Position numbers and translations under genes: made by a program. A stretch of 39,202 nucleotides of DNA from Chromatiaceae bacterium. GTDB taxonomy: Bacteria > Pseudomonadota > Gammaproteobacteria > Chromatiales > Chromatiaceae. Below the pieces are notes generated by a model, which saw nothing but the letters and a program-made list of their open reading frames with translations, did no database searches and was not told the DNA's origin. Positions within the stretch are counted from its first letter, which is position 1; each line of letters begins with the position of its first letter. Location: NCBI GenBank assembly GCA_020851955.1, contig JADZBU010000248.1:1-39202 (forward strand). The letters run 5' to 3'. Of the stretch, positions 17,336 to 26,081 are shown piece by piece.

Positions 17336-19417
17336 ATGACAGACCTTTCACATTACCGAAACATCGGTATTTTTGCCCACGTGGATGCGGGTAAGACGAC
17401 GACGACCGAGCGGATTCTCAAGCTGACGGGCAAGATCCATCGCCTGGGCGAGGTGCATGACGGCGAGTCCACCATGGACTTCATGGAGCAGGAAGCGGAG
17501 CGCGGCATTACTATCCAGTCCGCCGCTACCTCCTGCCAGTGGAAGGGCTGTCGGCTGAATGTCATCGACACCCCCGGCCACGTGGATTTCACCATCGAGG
17601 TGTATCGCTCCCTCAAGGTGCTCGACGGCGGCGTCGGCGTCTTCTGCGGCTCCGGCGGCGTCGAGCCCCAGTCCGAGACCAACTGGCGCTACGCCAATGA
17701 TTCCCGCGTCGCCCGCCTGATTTTCGTCAACAAACTCGACCGCATCGGCGCTGACTTCTATCGCGTCGTGGACCAGGTCCAGAATATCCTGGGCGCCAAT
17801 CCCCTGGTCATGGTCCTGCCCATTGGCGTCGAGGGTGGCTTTGTCGGCGTCGTCGATCTGCTCACGCGCCAGGCCTGGGTCTGGGACGAGTCGGGCATGC
17901 CGGAGAACTACAACCTGCACGATGTCCCCGAGGACATGATCGCCCAGGTCGAGGAGTGGCGGGAAAAGCTCATCGAGACGGCCCTGGAGCAGGACGACGA
18001 GGCCCTTGGCAAGTACCTGGAGGGCGAGGAGCCCAGCATTGAAACGCTCAAGGCCTGCATCCGCAAGGGCACCATCAAGCTCGACTTCTTCCCCACCTAC
18101 TGCGGTTCCGCCTTCAAGAATAAGGGTATGCAGTTGATACTGGATGCCGTGGTCGATTATCTGCCCAATCCCATGGATGTCGAGCCGCAGCCGGAGGTGG
18201 ACCTGGAGGGCAACGAGACGGGCCTCAAGGCCATCGTCGATCCCGACCGGCCCCTGCGCGCCCTGGCCTTCAAGATCATGGATGACCGCTTCGGCGCACT
18301 GACCTTCACCCGCATCTACTCTGGGAAGATCAAGAAGGGCGACTCGGTGCTCAACACCTTTACCGGCAAGACCGAGCGCATCGGTCGTATCGTCGAGATG
18401 CATGCCGATTCCCGCGAGGAACTCGACTCCGCCCAGGCCGGCGACATCGTTGCCCTACTCGGCATGAAGGGCACCCAGACCGGCCACACCCTCTGCGACC
18501 CCAAGCATCCGGCCACCCTGGAGCCCATGGTCTTCCCCGACCCGGTCATCTCCATCGCCATCGCTCCCCGCGACAAGGGTGGCTCCGAGAAGCTCGGAGT
18601 TGCCCTCAATAAGATGATTCAGGAGGACCCCTCCTTCCGCGTCGAGACCGATATCGAAAGCGGCGAGACCATCATCAAGGGCATGGGCGAGCTGCATCTG
18701 GATATCAAGGTCGATATCCTCAAGCGTACCCATGGCATCGAGGTCGAGGTGGGCAAGCCTCAGGTGGCCTACCGGGAGACCATCACCCGTCGTGTCGAGG
18801 ACACCTATACCCACAAGAAGCAGACCGGCGGCTCGGGCCAGTTTGCCCGTATCGAGTATGCCGTCGAGCCCGGCGAGCCCGGCAAAGGCTATCAGTTTGA
18901 ATCCCTGGTCACGGGCGGTACCGTGCCCCGCGAATTCTGGCCCGCCGTGGACAAAGGCTTCCGGGACAGCATGAAGGAGGGGGTCTTGGCGGGCTTCCCG
19001 CTGCTTGACGTCAAGGTGAGCCTGATCGATGGCAGCTACCATGCCGTGGACTCCTCCGCCATTGCCTATGAGATTGCCGCCAAGGCCGGCTACCGTCAGT
19101 CGGTGCCCAAGGCGGGTCCCCAGCTGATGGAGCCCATCATGAAGGTGGACGTCTTTACCCCGGAGGATCATGTTGGCGATGTCATTGGCGATCTCAATCG
19201 CCGGCGGGGCATGATCCGGGCGCAGGAGGCGGGACCCAATGGCGTGCGTGTCAAGGCCGATGCCCCCCTGAGCGAGATGTTCGGCTACATTGGCGATCTG
19301 CGCACCATGACCTCCGGGCGCGGTCAATTCTCCATGGAATTCTCCCATTATCTGCCCTGCCCCAAGACGGTGGCCGAGGCGGTCATCAAGGAGGTCCAGG
19401 AACGTAAGAAGGGCTGA
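17336..19417 (+). CDS. fusA2: Elongation factor G, second-type paralogue (EF-G2-like)
   Basis: This is a 693-residue translational GTPase with all G motifs: [12 protein letters not shown] (P-loop), DTPGHVDFT (G3) and NKLDRIGAD (G4). The later EF-G domains are complete, including the domain IV motif GGSGQFA and the C-terminal [19 protein letters not shown]1 moves tRNA-mRNA on the ribosome; EF-G2 forms may act in recycling or special conditions. I call it EF-G2-like because it stands outside the str operon and lacks rpsL/rpsG/tuf neighbours. The start at ATG 17336 follows AGGAAG with 6-base spacing. Confidence 0.85.
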   Translation: MTDLSHYRNIGIFAHVDAGKTTTTERILKLTGKIHRLGEVHDGESTMDFMEQEAERGITIQSAATSCQWKGCRLNVIDTPGHVDFTIEVYRSLKVLDGGVGVFCGSGGVEPQSETNWRYANDSRVARLIFVNKLDRIGADFYRVVDQVQNILGANPLVMVLPIGVEGGFVGVVDLLTRQAWVWDESGMPENYNLHDVPEDMIAQVEEWREKLIETALEQDDEALGKYLEGEEPSIETLKACIRKGTIKLDFFPTYCGSAFKNKGMQLILDAVVDYLPNPMDVEPQPEVDLEGNETGLKAIVDPDRPLRALAFKIMDDRFGALTFTRIYSGKIKKGDSVLNTFTGKTERIGRIVEMHADSREELDSAQAGDIVALLGMKGTQTGHTLCDPKHPATLEPMVFPDPVISIAIAPRDKGGSEKLGVALNKMIQEDPSFRVETDIESGETIIKGMGELHLDIKVDILKRTHGIEVEVGKPQVAYRETITRRVEDTYTHKKQTGGSGQFARIEYAVEPGEPGKGYQFESLVTGGTVPREFWPAVDKGFRDSMKEGVLAGFPLLDVKVSLIDGSYHAVDSSAIAYEIAAKAGYRQSVPKAGPQLMEPIMKVDVFTPEDHVGDVIGDLNRRRGMIRAQEAGPNGVRVKADAPLSEMFGYIGDLRTMTSGRGQFSMEFSHYLPCPKTVAEAVIKEVQERKKG

Positions 19418-19441
19418 TCCCTCGGCCCCGCTTCGTTGGAT

Positions 19442-19464
19442 GCCCGCCGGCCTGGTCGGCGGGC
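19442..19464 (+). terminator. GC-rich hairpin after the EF-G-like gene
   Basis: GCCCGCCG (19442-19449) pairs with CGGCGGGC (19457-19464) around a 7-base loop. The tail TTGGCT is poor in T, so termination may be partial. It lies 25 bases past the stop. Confidence 0.45.
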
Positions 19465-19535
19465 TTGGCTAGGCACCCGATGGCGCGTTTCGGGCCAACC
19501 CGATCCGCTGCCCCGAAATGCAAGAGAGAGGCGAC

Positions 19536-19775
19536 ATGCTTTCCGAGCACCACGACATCGATCACGAATTCCCGGAATACCACGAGAAGCTCGAGGCCCT
19601 GTGCGCCATCGACGCCGTTTTCACCGATCTGGTGCAGCGCCACGACCGCCTCGACGATGAAATCCGCGAGCTGGAAGAGCGGGGTCTGCCCATTGGCGAC
19701 ACGGAGATCGAGGCCATGAAGTTCCGCCGCGCGGAACTCAAGGACGAGATTTACATCCGGTTGCGCAAGGGCTGA
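19536..19775 (+). CDS. YdcH-family (DUF465) small protein
   Basis: This 79-residue, highly charged protein matches the YdcH/DUF465 helical-hairpin family: HHDIDHEFPEYHEKL, then DLVQRHDRLDDEIRELE, and the C-terminal MKFRRAELKDEIYIRLRK. These cytoplasmic proteins are predicted antiparallel coiled coils with no established role. ATG 19536 is preceded by GAGAGG. It follows the EF-G-like gene by 118 bases, with a hairpin between them. Confidence 0.85.
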   Translation: MLSEHHDIDHEFPEYHEKLEALCAIDAVFTDLVQRHDRLDDEIRELEERGLPIGDTEIEAMKFRRAELKDEIYIRLRKG

Positions 19776-20223
19776 GGTTCTAGGCAGGCTACACGCGGGT
19801 GGGGGAGGGGGCGGGCGCCCGGAGTTAGTCCCGAGGTTAGGGGAATACCGCCCCTTGTTTCCGGATTTAGGCCTGCGTGAGGGGTGCTCGGTAGTACTTG
19901 GGCACACTCAAAGCTCAGGGCGACTAATATCCCCGAAGAGTAGTAGCGGGTCGGCCCTCGAGACAGTATTCTGCCGCATTGAAAAGTTTGACCCGGCAAG
20001 CGGGGCTTGCACGAGTCCGGGATTGGCTAGGATTAGCCAATCATGCCTGGGCGTGGCGGGTTGAACACATCAAGTCCAGGCTCGGGCCTGGACTTGTAGC
20101 TTGAAAATGGTGCCGGTATGGCCTTTTTCAAGGGGTCCGCAATAAACGGCAACCGCGGAGGCGCGACGCCCGCTCACCCCTCGGTTGTTCGCTACACCTA
20201 TTCCGCTTGACGGAGGAAAGTCC
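19776..20223. other. Non-coding region upstream of qmoA, with clustered hairpins
   Basis: This 448-base gap has no gene I can support. It holds four hairpins (listed separately for 19996-20132) and the qmoA ribosome binding site GGAGGAAAG. TAATAT (19925-19930) could be a -10 element, but no matching -35 lies at the right distance, so I do not place the qmo promoter. Confidence 0.5.
19996..20132 (+). promoter_or_regulatory. Tandem hairpins in the qmoA leader
   Basis: Four inverted repeats follow one another. GCAAGC/GCTTGC spans 19996-20010. GATTGGCTA/TAGCCAATC (20021-20042) has a 4-base loop. CAAGTCCAGGC/GCCTGGACTTG (20071-20096) has 11 perfect pairs and a TCGG loop. CTTGAAAA/TTTTCAAG (20100-20132) contains an inner GCC/GGC pair. 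None is followed by a normal T-run on the plus strand. Confidence 0.6.
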
Positions 20224-21507
20224 ATGACGGAAGTCGTCGCAACCAATGAGACCATTCTGGTGGTCGGTGGTGGCATCAGCGGCATGACCGCCGCTCTCGA
20301 GGCCGCCGAAACCGGCAAGCAGGTCGTACTCGTTGAAAAGCGTCCTTATCTGGGCGGCCGTGTCTCCCAACTCTACAAATATTTCCCGAAGCTCTGCTTC
20401 CCCACCTGCGGTCTGGAGATCAACCAGCGCCGCGCCAGGATGAATCCCAACCTCCGCGTCTTGACCATGGCCGAGGTTACGGGCATCAAGGGCGACAAGG
20501 GCAACTACACCGCCACCGTCAAGCTGTCCCCACGTTACGTCAACGGCAACTGCACCGCCTGCGGTGACTGCGAAAAGGCCGTCTCGGCGGAGTTCGACGA
20601 CGAGTACAACTATGGTCTCGGCAAGCGCAAGGGCGCCTATCTGCCCTACCGCATGGCCATGCCGACTCAGTATGTCATCGACCCGCGCCTCATCGGCACC
20701 GAGGAGGCTGACAAGGCCAAGGCGGCCTGCAAGTACGACGCCGTCGATCTGGAGATGCAAGAGGAGACCCTCGACTTCCCCTGCGGGGCCGTCATCTGGG
20801 CCACCGGCTGGCAGCCCTACGATGCCGCCAAGATTCAGCCCTACGGCTATGACCGCTTCCCCAATGTCATCACCTCCGTCGAGTTCGAGCGCCTGGCCGA
20901 CCCCCAGGGCCCGACCGGTGGCAAGTTGGTGCGTCCCTCAGATGGCAAGGAGGCGAAAAAGGTCGCCTTCATCCAATGCGCCGGCTCCCGTGACCGCAAT
21001 CATCTGCTGCACTGCTCGCGCATCTGCTGCATGGCCAGCCTCAAGCAATGCACCTATGTGGCCGATGCCTGGGGCGCCGAGGCCGAGGTGAGCGTCTATT
21101 ACATCGACATGCGCGCCATCGACCGCTTCGAGGACTTCTACGCCAAGGTGCGGGGTATCGAGCAGGTCAAGTTCATCAAGTCCAAGCCGGCCTCCGTGGT
21201 GGCGGATAAGGAGGGCAACCCGGTCGTCCATGGCGTCGATACGGAAGGCTACAAGCGCTTCGCCGATACCTTTGATCTGGTCGTGCTGGCCGTGGGCATG
21301 GAGCCCTCCGTGGACAAGGACAGCTTCCCGGTCGATATCGTCCTCAATCGCGAAGGCTTCATCGAGGCCGATCCAGGCAACGGCGGCGTCTTCGCCGCGG
21401 GTTGCGCCTCGGATGCGCTCGATGTGAACCGCGCCGTTCAGCATGCCACCGGCGCGGCGCTGCGCGCTATCCAGGTCGTCAACGGCGCCGCCGGAGTGGA
21501 GGGTTAA
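20224..21507 (+). CDS. qmoA: QmoA, HdrA-like FAD subunit of the Qmo complex
   Basis: The 427-residue protein is the first subunit of the quinone-interacting membrane-bound oxidoreductase, which exchanges electrons with APS reductase. The FAD-binding motif VVGGGISGMTAALEAAE is near residue 10, followed by the HdrA-type GGRVSQLYKYFPKLCFPTCG. Cysteine groups CTACGDCEKAV and CAGSRDRN/CSRICC are also present. The C-terminal FAD motif GVFAAGCASDALDVNRAV is intact. The start ATG 20224 has GGAGGAAAG directly upstream. qmoB begins 4 bases after the stop. No aprBA genes precede it here. Confidence 0.93.
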   Translation: MTEVVATNETILVVGGGISGMTAALEAAETGKQVVLVEKRPYLGGRVSQLYKYFPKLCFPTCGLEINQRRARMNPNLRVLTMAEVTGIKGDKGNYTATVKLSPRYVNGNCTACGDCEKAVSAEFDDEYNYGLGKRKGAYLPYRMAMPTQYVIDPRLIGTEEADKAKAACKYDAVDLEMQEETLDFPCGAVIWATGWQPYDAAKIQPYGYDRFPNVITSVEFERLADPQGPTGGKLVRPSDGKEAKKVAFIQCAGSRDRNHLLHCSRICCMASLKQCTYVADAWGAEAEVSVYYIDMRAIDRFEDFYAKVRGIEQVKFIKSKPASVVADKEGNPVVHGVDTEGYKRFADTFDLVVLAVGMEPSVDKDSFPVDIVLNREGFIEADPGNGGVFAAGCASDALDVNRAVQHATGAALRAIQVVNGAAGVEG

Positions 21508-21511
21508 TCAG

Positions 21512-23800
21512 ATGGCAGTAGATAAGAAATTCGCCGGCTACTTGTGCACCGGCTGCGGCATCGGCGAGCGCCTCGACGCCAAGCAACTGACCATGGTGGC
21601 CACGCGCGAAGGCAAGATGGCCTCCTGCAAGTCGCATCCCATGCTCTGCTCCGCCGAGGGCGTCCAGCTCATCCGTGACGATGTCGCCGCCGGTAACGCG
21701 ACCCACGTCATGATCGCCGCCTGCTCGCGCCGCGCCAAGATGGAGGCCTTCAACTTCACCGACATCGCCATGTCTCGCGCCAATCTGCGCGAGGGTGTCA
21801 TCTGGTTGCGCCCGGAGGGCGACGAGCACCAGGAGACCACCCAGGAGATGGCGGATGACTATGTGCGCATGGCCTGCGCCGAGGTCCGCTTCATGACGGT
21901 CCCCAGCGGCTCCGGCGAGCAAAGCCTGAACCGCAACCTGCTGGTGGTGGGAAATGGCGTCACCGCCATGGCCTCCGCCCTGGAGGCGGCCAAGGCCGGC
22001 TATGGCGTTCACCTGGTGTGCGACGAGGGGGTGCTGGGGGGCGTCTACAAGGACCTTTACAAGCGGGTGCCCTTCCGCGCCGCCCCCCCGGGGGTCTCCA
22101 ACGCCCGCACCGCCCCGCTGCCTCAGCCGGAGGAGCCCGGGATCGCTGAGATGATCGCCGAGGTCCAGGCTAACCCGCGCATCAGCGTCCATCTCAATGC
22201 CAAGGTCACCAAGACCTCCGGCGCGCCCGGTCGCTTCTCCGCCGATATCAGTACCGAGTCCGGCGGCACCGTCACCGAAAATATCGGTGCCATCGTCCAG
22301 GCCACCGACTACAAGCCCTACGACGCCAAGCGGTTGCCGGAGTTCGCTTACGGCAAGACCCCGGATGTGGTCACCAACTTCGAGATGGAGAAGTTGGCCA
22401 AGGCCGCCAACGGCGGGCCGCTGAAGCGCCCCTCCGATGGCAAGGAAGTCAAGGCCGTGGCCTTCATCCAGTGCGCCGGTCAGCGTTCCGAGCAGGAAGG
22501 GCATCTGCCCTACTGCTCGGGCTTCTGCTGCACCGAGTCCATCAAGCAGGCCATGTACTTCAAGGCCCAGAACCCGGATTGCGACGCCACGGTCCTCTTC
22601 GACGACCTGCGCACCCCGGGCGCCGCCGGCGAGGACTTTTACCGCGCCGGCCAGCAGGCCCAGGTCACCTTCTCCAAGGGCAAGGCCAGCGAGGTGGTGG
22701 TCGAGGGTGGCAAACTGACGGTCAAGTTCAAGGACCTGATCCTGAACGAGGATACGGCCATGGAGTGTGACCTGGTGGTGCTCGCCACCGGCCAGGTGCC
22801 CAACACGGGTCCGGACCCCTACGCCCAGTTGGCCGTGGACGAGGCCCCCACCGAGGAGGAAAAAGAGGCCGCCCGCCGGGCCCTGGCGGTCGCACCGCCG
22901 TCCATCCTCAACCTCGACTATCGTCAGGGCACCGACCTGCCGCAGCTCAAGCACGGCTTCGTCGATTCCCACTTCATCTGCTTCCCCTACGAGACTCGCC
23001 GCACCGGCATCTACGCCGCCGGTCCCGTCCGCCGGCCCATGGACATGAAGCAGGCCATCGATGACGCCGCTGGCGCCACCCTCAAGGCCATTCAGGCCGC
23101 CGAGAACGCCGCCTTGGGCGCTGGCGCCCATCCGCGGGTTGGGGACCTCTCCTACCCGACCTTCCGCAAGGAAGGCTGCACCCAGTGCAAGCGTTGTACC
23201 GTGGAATGCCCCTTTGGCGCCATCAACGAGGACGAGCAGAAGTATCCTCAGTTCAACGAGGCCCGCTGTCGCCGTTGCGGCACCTGCATGGGTGCCTGCC
23301 CGGTACGCGTCATCTCCTTCGAGAACTATTCCATCGAGACCGTCGGCCAGCAGATCAAGGCCGTGGATGTGCCGGACGAATTCTCGGAGAAGCCGCGCCT
23401 CCTGGTCCTGGCCTGCGAGAATGACGCCTACCCGGCCCTGGACATGGCCGCCCAGGCCGGCGGGTCCACCATCAGCCCCTTCGCCCGCGTCATACCGGTG
23501 CGCTGCCTGGGTTCGGTGAACCTGAACTGGATCACGGACGCCCTCAACTCCGGCTATGACGGCATCATCCTCATGGGCTGCCGTCGCGATGACGACTACC
23601 AGTGTCACTTCGTGCGCGGTTCCAAGATGGCCGCCGAGCGGCTGAGCAAGGTCGGCGATACCCTCCAGCAGCTCAGGCTGGAGACCGAGCGCGTCGTGGT
23701 TTACGAGGTCGCCATCACCGACGTCCAGCGTGTGCCGCTGTTGATCAACGACATGGCCGCGACGGTCGAAAAGATCGGCATGAGCCCCTTCAAGTTCTGA
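21512..23800 (+). CDS. qmoB: QmoB, HdrA/MvhD-like flavoprotein with two 4Fe-4S clusters
   Basis: The 762-residue protein has a Cys-rich N-terminus (YLCTGCGIGERL), a flavin-binding HdrA-like middle (LLVVGNGVTAMASALEAAKA), and a ferredoxin segment with two 4Fe-4S motifs, CTQCKRCTVECPFGAI and CRRCGTCMGACPVRVI. The C-terminal domain resembles MvhD (VIPVRCLGSVNLNWI, then ILMGCRRDDDYQCHF), which in hydrogenase complexes transfers electrons to Hdr. ATG 21512 lies 4 bases after qmoA. This matches QmoB of sulfate reducers and sulfur oxidisers in domain order and length. Confidence 0.93.
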   Translation: MAVDKKFAGYLCTGCGIGERLDAKQLTMVATREGKMASCKSHPMLCSAEGVQLIRDDVAAGNATHVMIAACSRRAKMEAFNFTDIAMSRANLREGVIWLRPEGDEHQETTQEMADDYVRMACAEVRFMTVPSGSGEQSLNRNLLVVGNGVTAMASALEAAKAGYGVHLVCDEGVLGGVYKDLYKRVPFRAAPPGVSNARTAPLPQPEEPGIAEMIAEVQANPRISVHLNAKVTKTSGAPGRFSADISTESGGTVTENIGAIVQATDYKPYDAKRLPEFAYGKTPDVVTNFEMEKLAKAANGGPLKRPSDGKEVKAVAFIQCAGQRSEQEGHLPYCSGFCCTESIKQAMYFKAQNPDCDATVLFDDLRTPGAAGEDFYRAGQQAQVTFSKGKASEVVVEGGKLTVKFKDLILNEDTAMECDLVVLATGQVPNTGPDPYAQLAVDEAPTEEEKEAARRALAVAPPSILNLDYRQGTDLPQLKHGFVDSHFICFPYETRRTGIYAAGPVRRPMDMKQAIDDAAGATLKAIQAAENAALGAGAHPRVGDLSYPTFRKEGCTQCKRCTVECPFGAINEDEQKYPQFNEARCRRCGTCMGACPVRVISFENYSIETVGQQIKAVDVPDEFSEKPRLLVLACENDAYPALDMAAQAGGSTISPFARVIPVRCLGSVNLNWITDALNSGYDGIILMGCRRDDDYQCHFVRGSKMAAERLSKVGDTLQQLRLETERVVVYEVAITDVQRVPLLINDMAATVEKIGMSPFKF

Positions 23801-23807
23801 CGAGCCT

Positions 23808-23832
23808 GGGGCGCGCGGCGACCGCGCGCCCC
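23808..23832 (+). promoter_or_regulatory. Intercistronic GC hairpin between qmoB and hdrC
   Basis: GGGGCGCGCGG (23808-23818) pairs perfectly with CCGCGCGCCCC (23822-23832) around a 3-base loop. It lies 7 bases after the qmoB stop and just before the hdrC ribosome binding site GAGAGG. There is no T-run, so a stability or processing element is more likely than a terminator. Confidence 0.7.
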
Positions 23833-23850
23833 ACGAGAGGAATACCGACA

Positions 23851-24477
23851 ATGAGCGATCTGAACACGGCGATGATCGAAAGGTATCGCACCAACTTCCT
23901 CAAGGAGGTGGAGGCGAATGTCGAGGAGGGCGAGTGGGTCAAGATGTGCATGCAATGCGGCGTGTGCTCCGGCTCCTGCCCCCTGGGCAAGTTCTGGGCC
24001 CACCCGCCCCAGGAAATTTTCATGATGATCCGCGCCGGCAAGCGCGAGGAGGTCCTGTCCTCCGACTCCATGTGGATGTGCACCTCCTGCTACAACTGCA
24101 TCGTGCGCTGCCCCCGGGAACTGCCCATCACCCACATCATGCATGGCCTGGCCAGCTACGCCAAGCGCCTCGGCCTGGTGGCGGCGAACCAGCCCACGGC
24201 CAAGTTTGCCCAACTATTCTGGAATAACCTCATGAAGAAGGGCCGGGTCAACGAGCTCAAGCTCGGCCTGGCGCTCTACTTTATGAACGGCTTTGGCGAG
24301 GGCATCAAGATCGCCCTCAAGAAGCAGAAGCTGGGCATGAACATGATGAAGACCGGCCGCATGAACCCCATGGAGATCCTCGGCGGTCATGCCGTCAAGG
24401 ATCTGAGCGGCTTCCAGAAGGTCATCCAGAAGGCCCAGGAACTGGAAGACGCCCGTATTGCCAAGCACGGCGCTTGA
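23851..24477 (+). CDS. hdrC: HdrC-like iron-sulfur protein (Qmo-associated)
   Basis: The 208-residue protein carries two 4Fe-4S motifs, CMQCGVCSGSCP (near residue 32) and CTSCYNCIVRCP (near 77), as in HdrC and the N-terminal half of QmoC. In QmoC of sulfate reducers a cytochrome-b-like membrane domain follows; here only about 100 soluble residues follow and I see no convincing transmembrane helix. Together with hdrB it forms the qmoAB-hdrCB arrangement known from some sulfur oxidisers. ATG 23851 follows GAGAGG. Confidence 0.92.
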   Translation: MSDLNTAMIERYRTNFLKEVEANVEEGEWVKMCMQCGVCSGSCPLGKFWAHPPQEIFMMIRAGKREEVLSSDSMWMCTSCYNCIVRCPRELPITHIMHGLASYAKRLGLVAANQPTAKFAQLFWNNLMKKGRVNELKLGLALYFMNGFGEGIKIALKKQKLGMNMMKTGRMNPMEILGGHAVKDLSGFQKVIQKAQELEDARIAKHGA

Positions 24478-24490
24478 GGAGAAGACATCC

Positions 24491-25390
24491 ATGGCTAAGC
24501 GAGAATATTCCTTCTATCCCGGCTGCTCTTCCCAGAAGGGTGCCTCCTCCTCCAACTATCTGGTCTCGGTCCAGACCATGTGCCAGGAACTCGAGATCCA
24601 GCTCAATGAGATCCCGGACTGGAACTGCTGCGCCGCCTCCATCGGCTATGGCGGTGGTGGGGAACTGCCCCGTCTGACCCTGTCGGCGCGCAATATCGCC
24701 CTCTCCGAGCAGCACAACGCGGGTCAGGACATCGTCGCCACCTGCGCCGCCTGCTGGCTCTCCACCCGCGAGGCCGCCGAACGCCTGCACGAGGATCAGT
24801 CCCTGCTGGCCGAGTGCAACACCGCCCTGGCGGAGGCCGGTCTCAAGCTCAGGAACCAGACCCCCATCAAGCACATGGCCGAGGTGCTCATTGAGGATAT
24901 CGGTCTCGAGGCCATCGCCGCCAAGGTCAAGAAGCCCTTGGAGGGCATCAAGATCGCGGGCTATGTGGGCTGCCAGACCAACCGACCCTTCGGCATCGCC
25001 GGTGAGTCCTTCGAGAATCCCCAGTATCTCGACAAGCTGGTCGAGGCCCTGGGCGGCGACTCCCTCCCCGGCTACGAAAAGAAGGTGCAATGCTGCGGTG
25101 GCGCCCTGGCCTTCTCCGAACCGGCCAAGTCCCAGGAGATGGTCAAGGGTATCATCGAGTCCGCCTATGACCATGGCGCCGACCTCATCGTCACCCCCTG
25201 CCCCGTGTGCCAGATGAACGTCGAAATCTATCAGGACGAGATCAACGCCACCTACGGCACCCAGTTCAAGATGCCCGTGGTTTATTACTCGAACCTCATG
25301 GCCGTCGCCTTTGGTCGCAGCGCCAAGGACGCCGCGCTCAACAGCCAGATCATCGCCGCCAAGGCCCTGGATGAACTGGCGGCCAAATAG
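24491..25390 (+). CDS. hdrB: HdrB-like protein with two CCG domains
   Basis: The 299-residue protein has two cysteine-rich CCG repeats. The first has GCSSQKG, WNCCAASIGY and CAACW; the second has GCQTN, QCCGGALAF and CPVCQMN. In methanogen HdrB these bind the noncubane 4Fe-4S clusters where disulfide reduction occurs; all cysteines appear present here. A role as electron acceptor or donor for QmoAB is inferred from the gene order. GAGGAGAAG precedes ATG 24491, 13 bases after hdrC. The strong terminator at 25440 ends the operon. Confidence 0.93.
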   Translation: MAKREYSFYPGCSSQKGASSSNYLVSVQTMCQELEIQLNEIPDWNCCAASIGYGGGGELPRLTLSARNIALSEQHNAGQDIVATCAACWLSTREAAERLHEDQSLLAECNTALAEAGLKLRNQTPIKHMAEVLIEDIGLEAIAAKVKKPLEGIKIAGYVGCQTNRPFGIAGESFENPQYLDKLVEALGGDSLPGYEKKVQCCGGALAFSEPAKSQEMVKGIIESAYDHGADLIVTPCPVCQMNVEIYQDEINATYGTQFKMPVVYYSNLMAVAFGRSAKDAALNSQIIAAKALDELAAK

Positions 25391-25439
25391 CGCCTGGCCC
25401 TAATACCGCTCTCATCGGGCGGGCCCTCGTCCCTTCTAG

Positions 25440-25480
25440 CCGCCCGACCCAGGTCTTGCACCTGAGTCGGGCGGTTTTTT
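25440..25480 (+). terminator. Rho-independent terminator of the qmo-hdr operon
   Basis: CCGCCCGAC (25440-25448) pairs with GTCGGGCGG (25466-25474), and the inner CAGGT/ACCTG extends the stem after one mismatch. TTTTTT follows at 25475-25480. It lies 50 bases after hdrB and is oriented for the plus strand only. Confidence 0.93.
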
Positions 25481-25554
25481 GTTGATGGCCGCGCACCCCT
25501 CTTCCTGCCCACGGCGGGCGGGGTGACGGATGAGGGATGGCCTTGGCCAGTCCC

Positions 25555-26055
25555 CTAGGGCGCTGGAGTGAGCTGGTGCCGGGAAATCACGACCTTGTTG
25601 GTGCGGCCGAGCAGTTCGAGCAGGAGTTCGACACGTTCCTTGCCGGTCTCGGCCAGGATACGGGCCGGCAGGCCGGCGAAGGGGCCGGTGATGATCTCCA
25701 CCCGGTCGCCGGCCTGGAAGAGCTGTTCCTGGCGCACCACGCCCACTTCGTCCGCCGTGGCGGCCATGAGTTGTTCCACCAGCCCGGGTGGGACGGGTGC
25801 CGGGTCGCCCCCGAAGCGCACCAGGCCCAGGACGCCCCGGGTGGAGCGGATGGGCGAGCTGTCCTGAATCAGCAGGTCCAGCCGGGCGAAGAGGTAGCCC
25901 GGAAAGAGGGGCTCGATAACCTCCAGCCAACGCCCGCGCCGGCGTTTTGACGCCTTGATCCGCGGCAGAAAGGTCGCGAACCCCTGTCGCTGGAGGTTTT
26001 CCTCCGCCAGCTTTTCGTCACGGGCCTTGGTGTGGACGGCGTACCAGTGTTCCAT
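25555..26055 (-). CDS. rfaH: Transcription antiterminator RfaH (NusG paralogue)
   Basis: This 166-residue NusG-family protein begins MEHWYAVHTKARDEKLAEEN. It has the RfaH-like FLPRIKASKRRRG and EPLFPGYLFARLD, the RNA-polymerase-binding region GVLGLVRFGG, and a C-terminal KOW segment (GPFAGLPARILAE). RfaH binds polymerase at ops sites and prevents termination in long surface-polysaccharide operons. I saw no ops element in this window, so its targets lie elsewhere. It is 26 bases downstream of the PRPP-synthetase-like gene and faces the qmo terminator. Confidence 0.88.
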   Translation of the reverse strand: MEHWYAVHTKARDEKLAEENLQRQGFATFLPRIKASKRRRGRWLEVIEPLFPGYLFARLDLLIQDSSPIRSTRGVLGLVRFGGDPAPVPPGLVEQLMAATADEVGVVRQEQLFQAGDRVEIITGPFAGLPARILAETGKERVELLLELLGRTNKVVISRHQLTPAP

Positions 26056-26081
26056 GGGGGGGTCTCGCGGCTGGTCGTGGA

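Noticed and set aside
17348-19348. Long minus-strand open frames opposite the EF-G-like gene
   Set aside because: Antisense of a conserved translation factor, with no motif or ribosome binding site.
19925-19930. TAATAT as a qmoA -10 element
   Set aside because: No -35 at 16-18 bases; the nearest TTGGGC is 21 bases away. I could not support a promoter.
20071-20096. 11-bp hairpin as a terminator of the YdcH gene
   Set aside because: No T-run after the stem on either strand, and it is 300 bases past the gene.
21479-23851. 790-residue open frame on the minus strand opposite qmoB
   Set aside because: It mirrors qmoB exactly, is rich in Gly, Leu and Val as expected from the complement of GC-rich coding DNA, and has no recognisable domain. 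qmoB itself has clear motifs.
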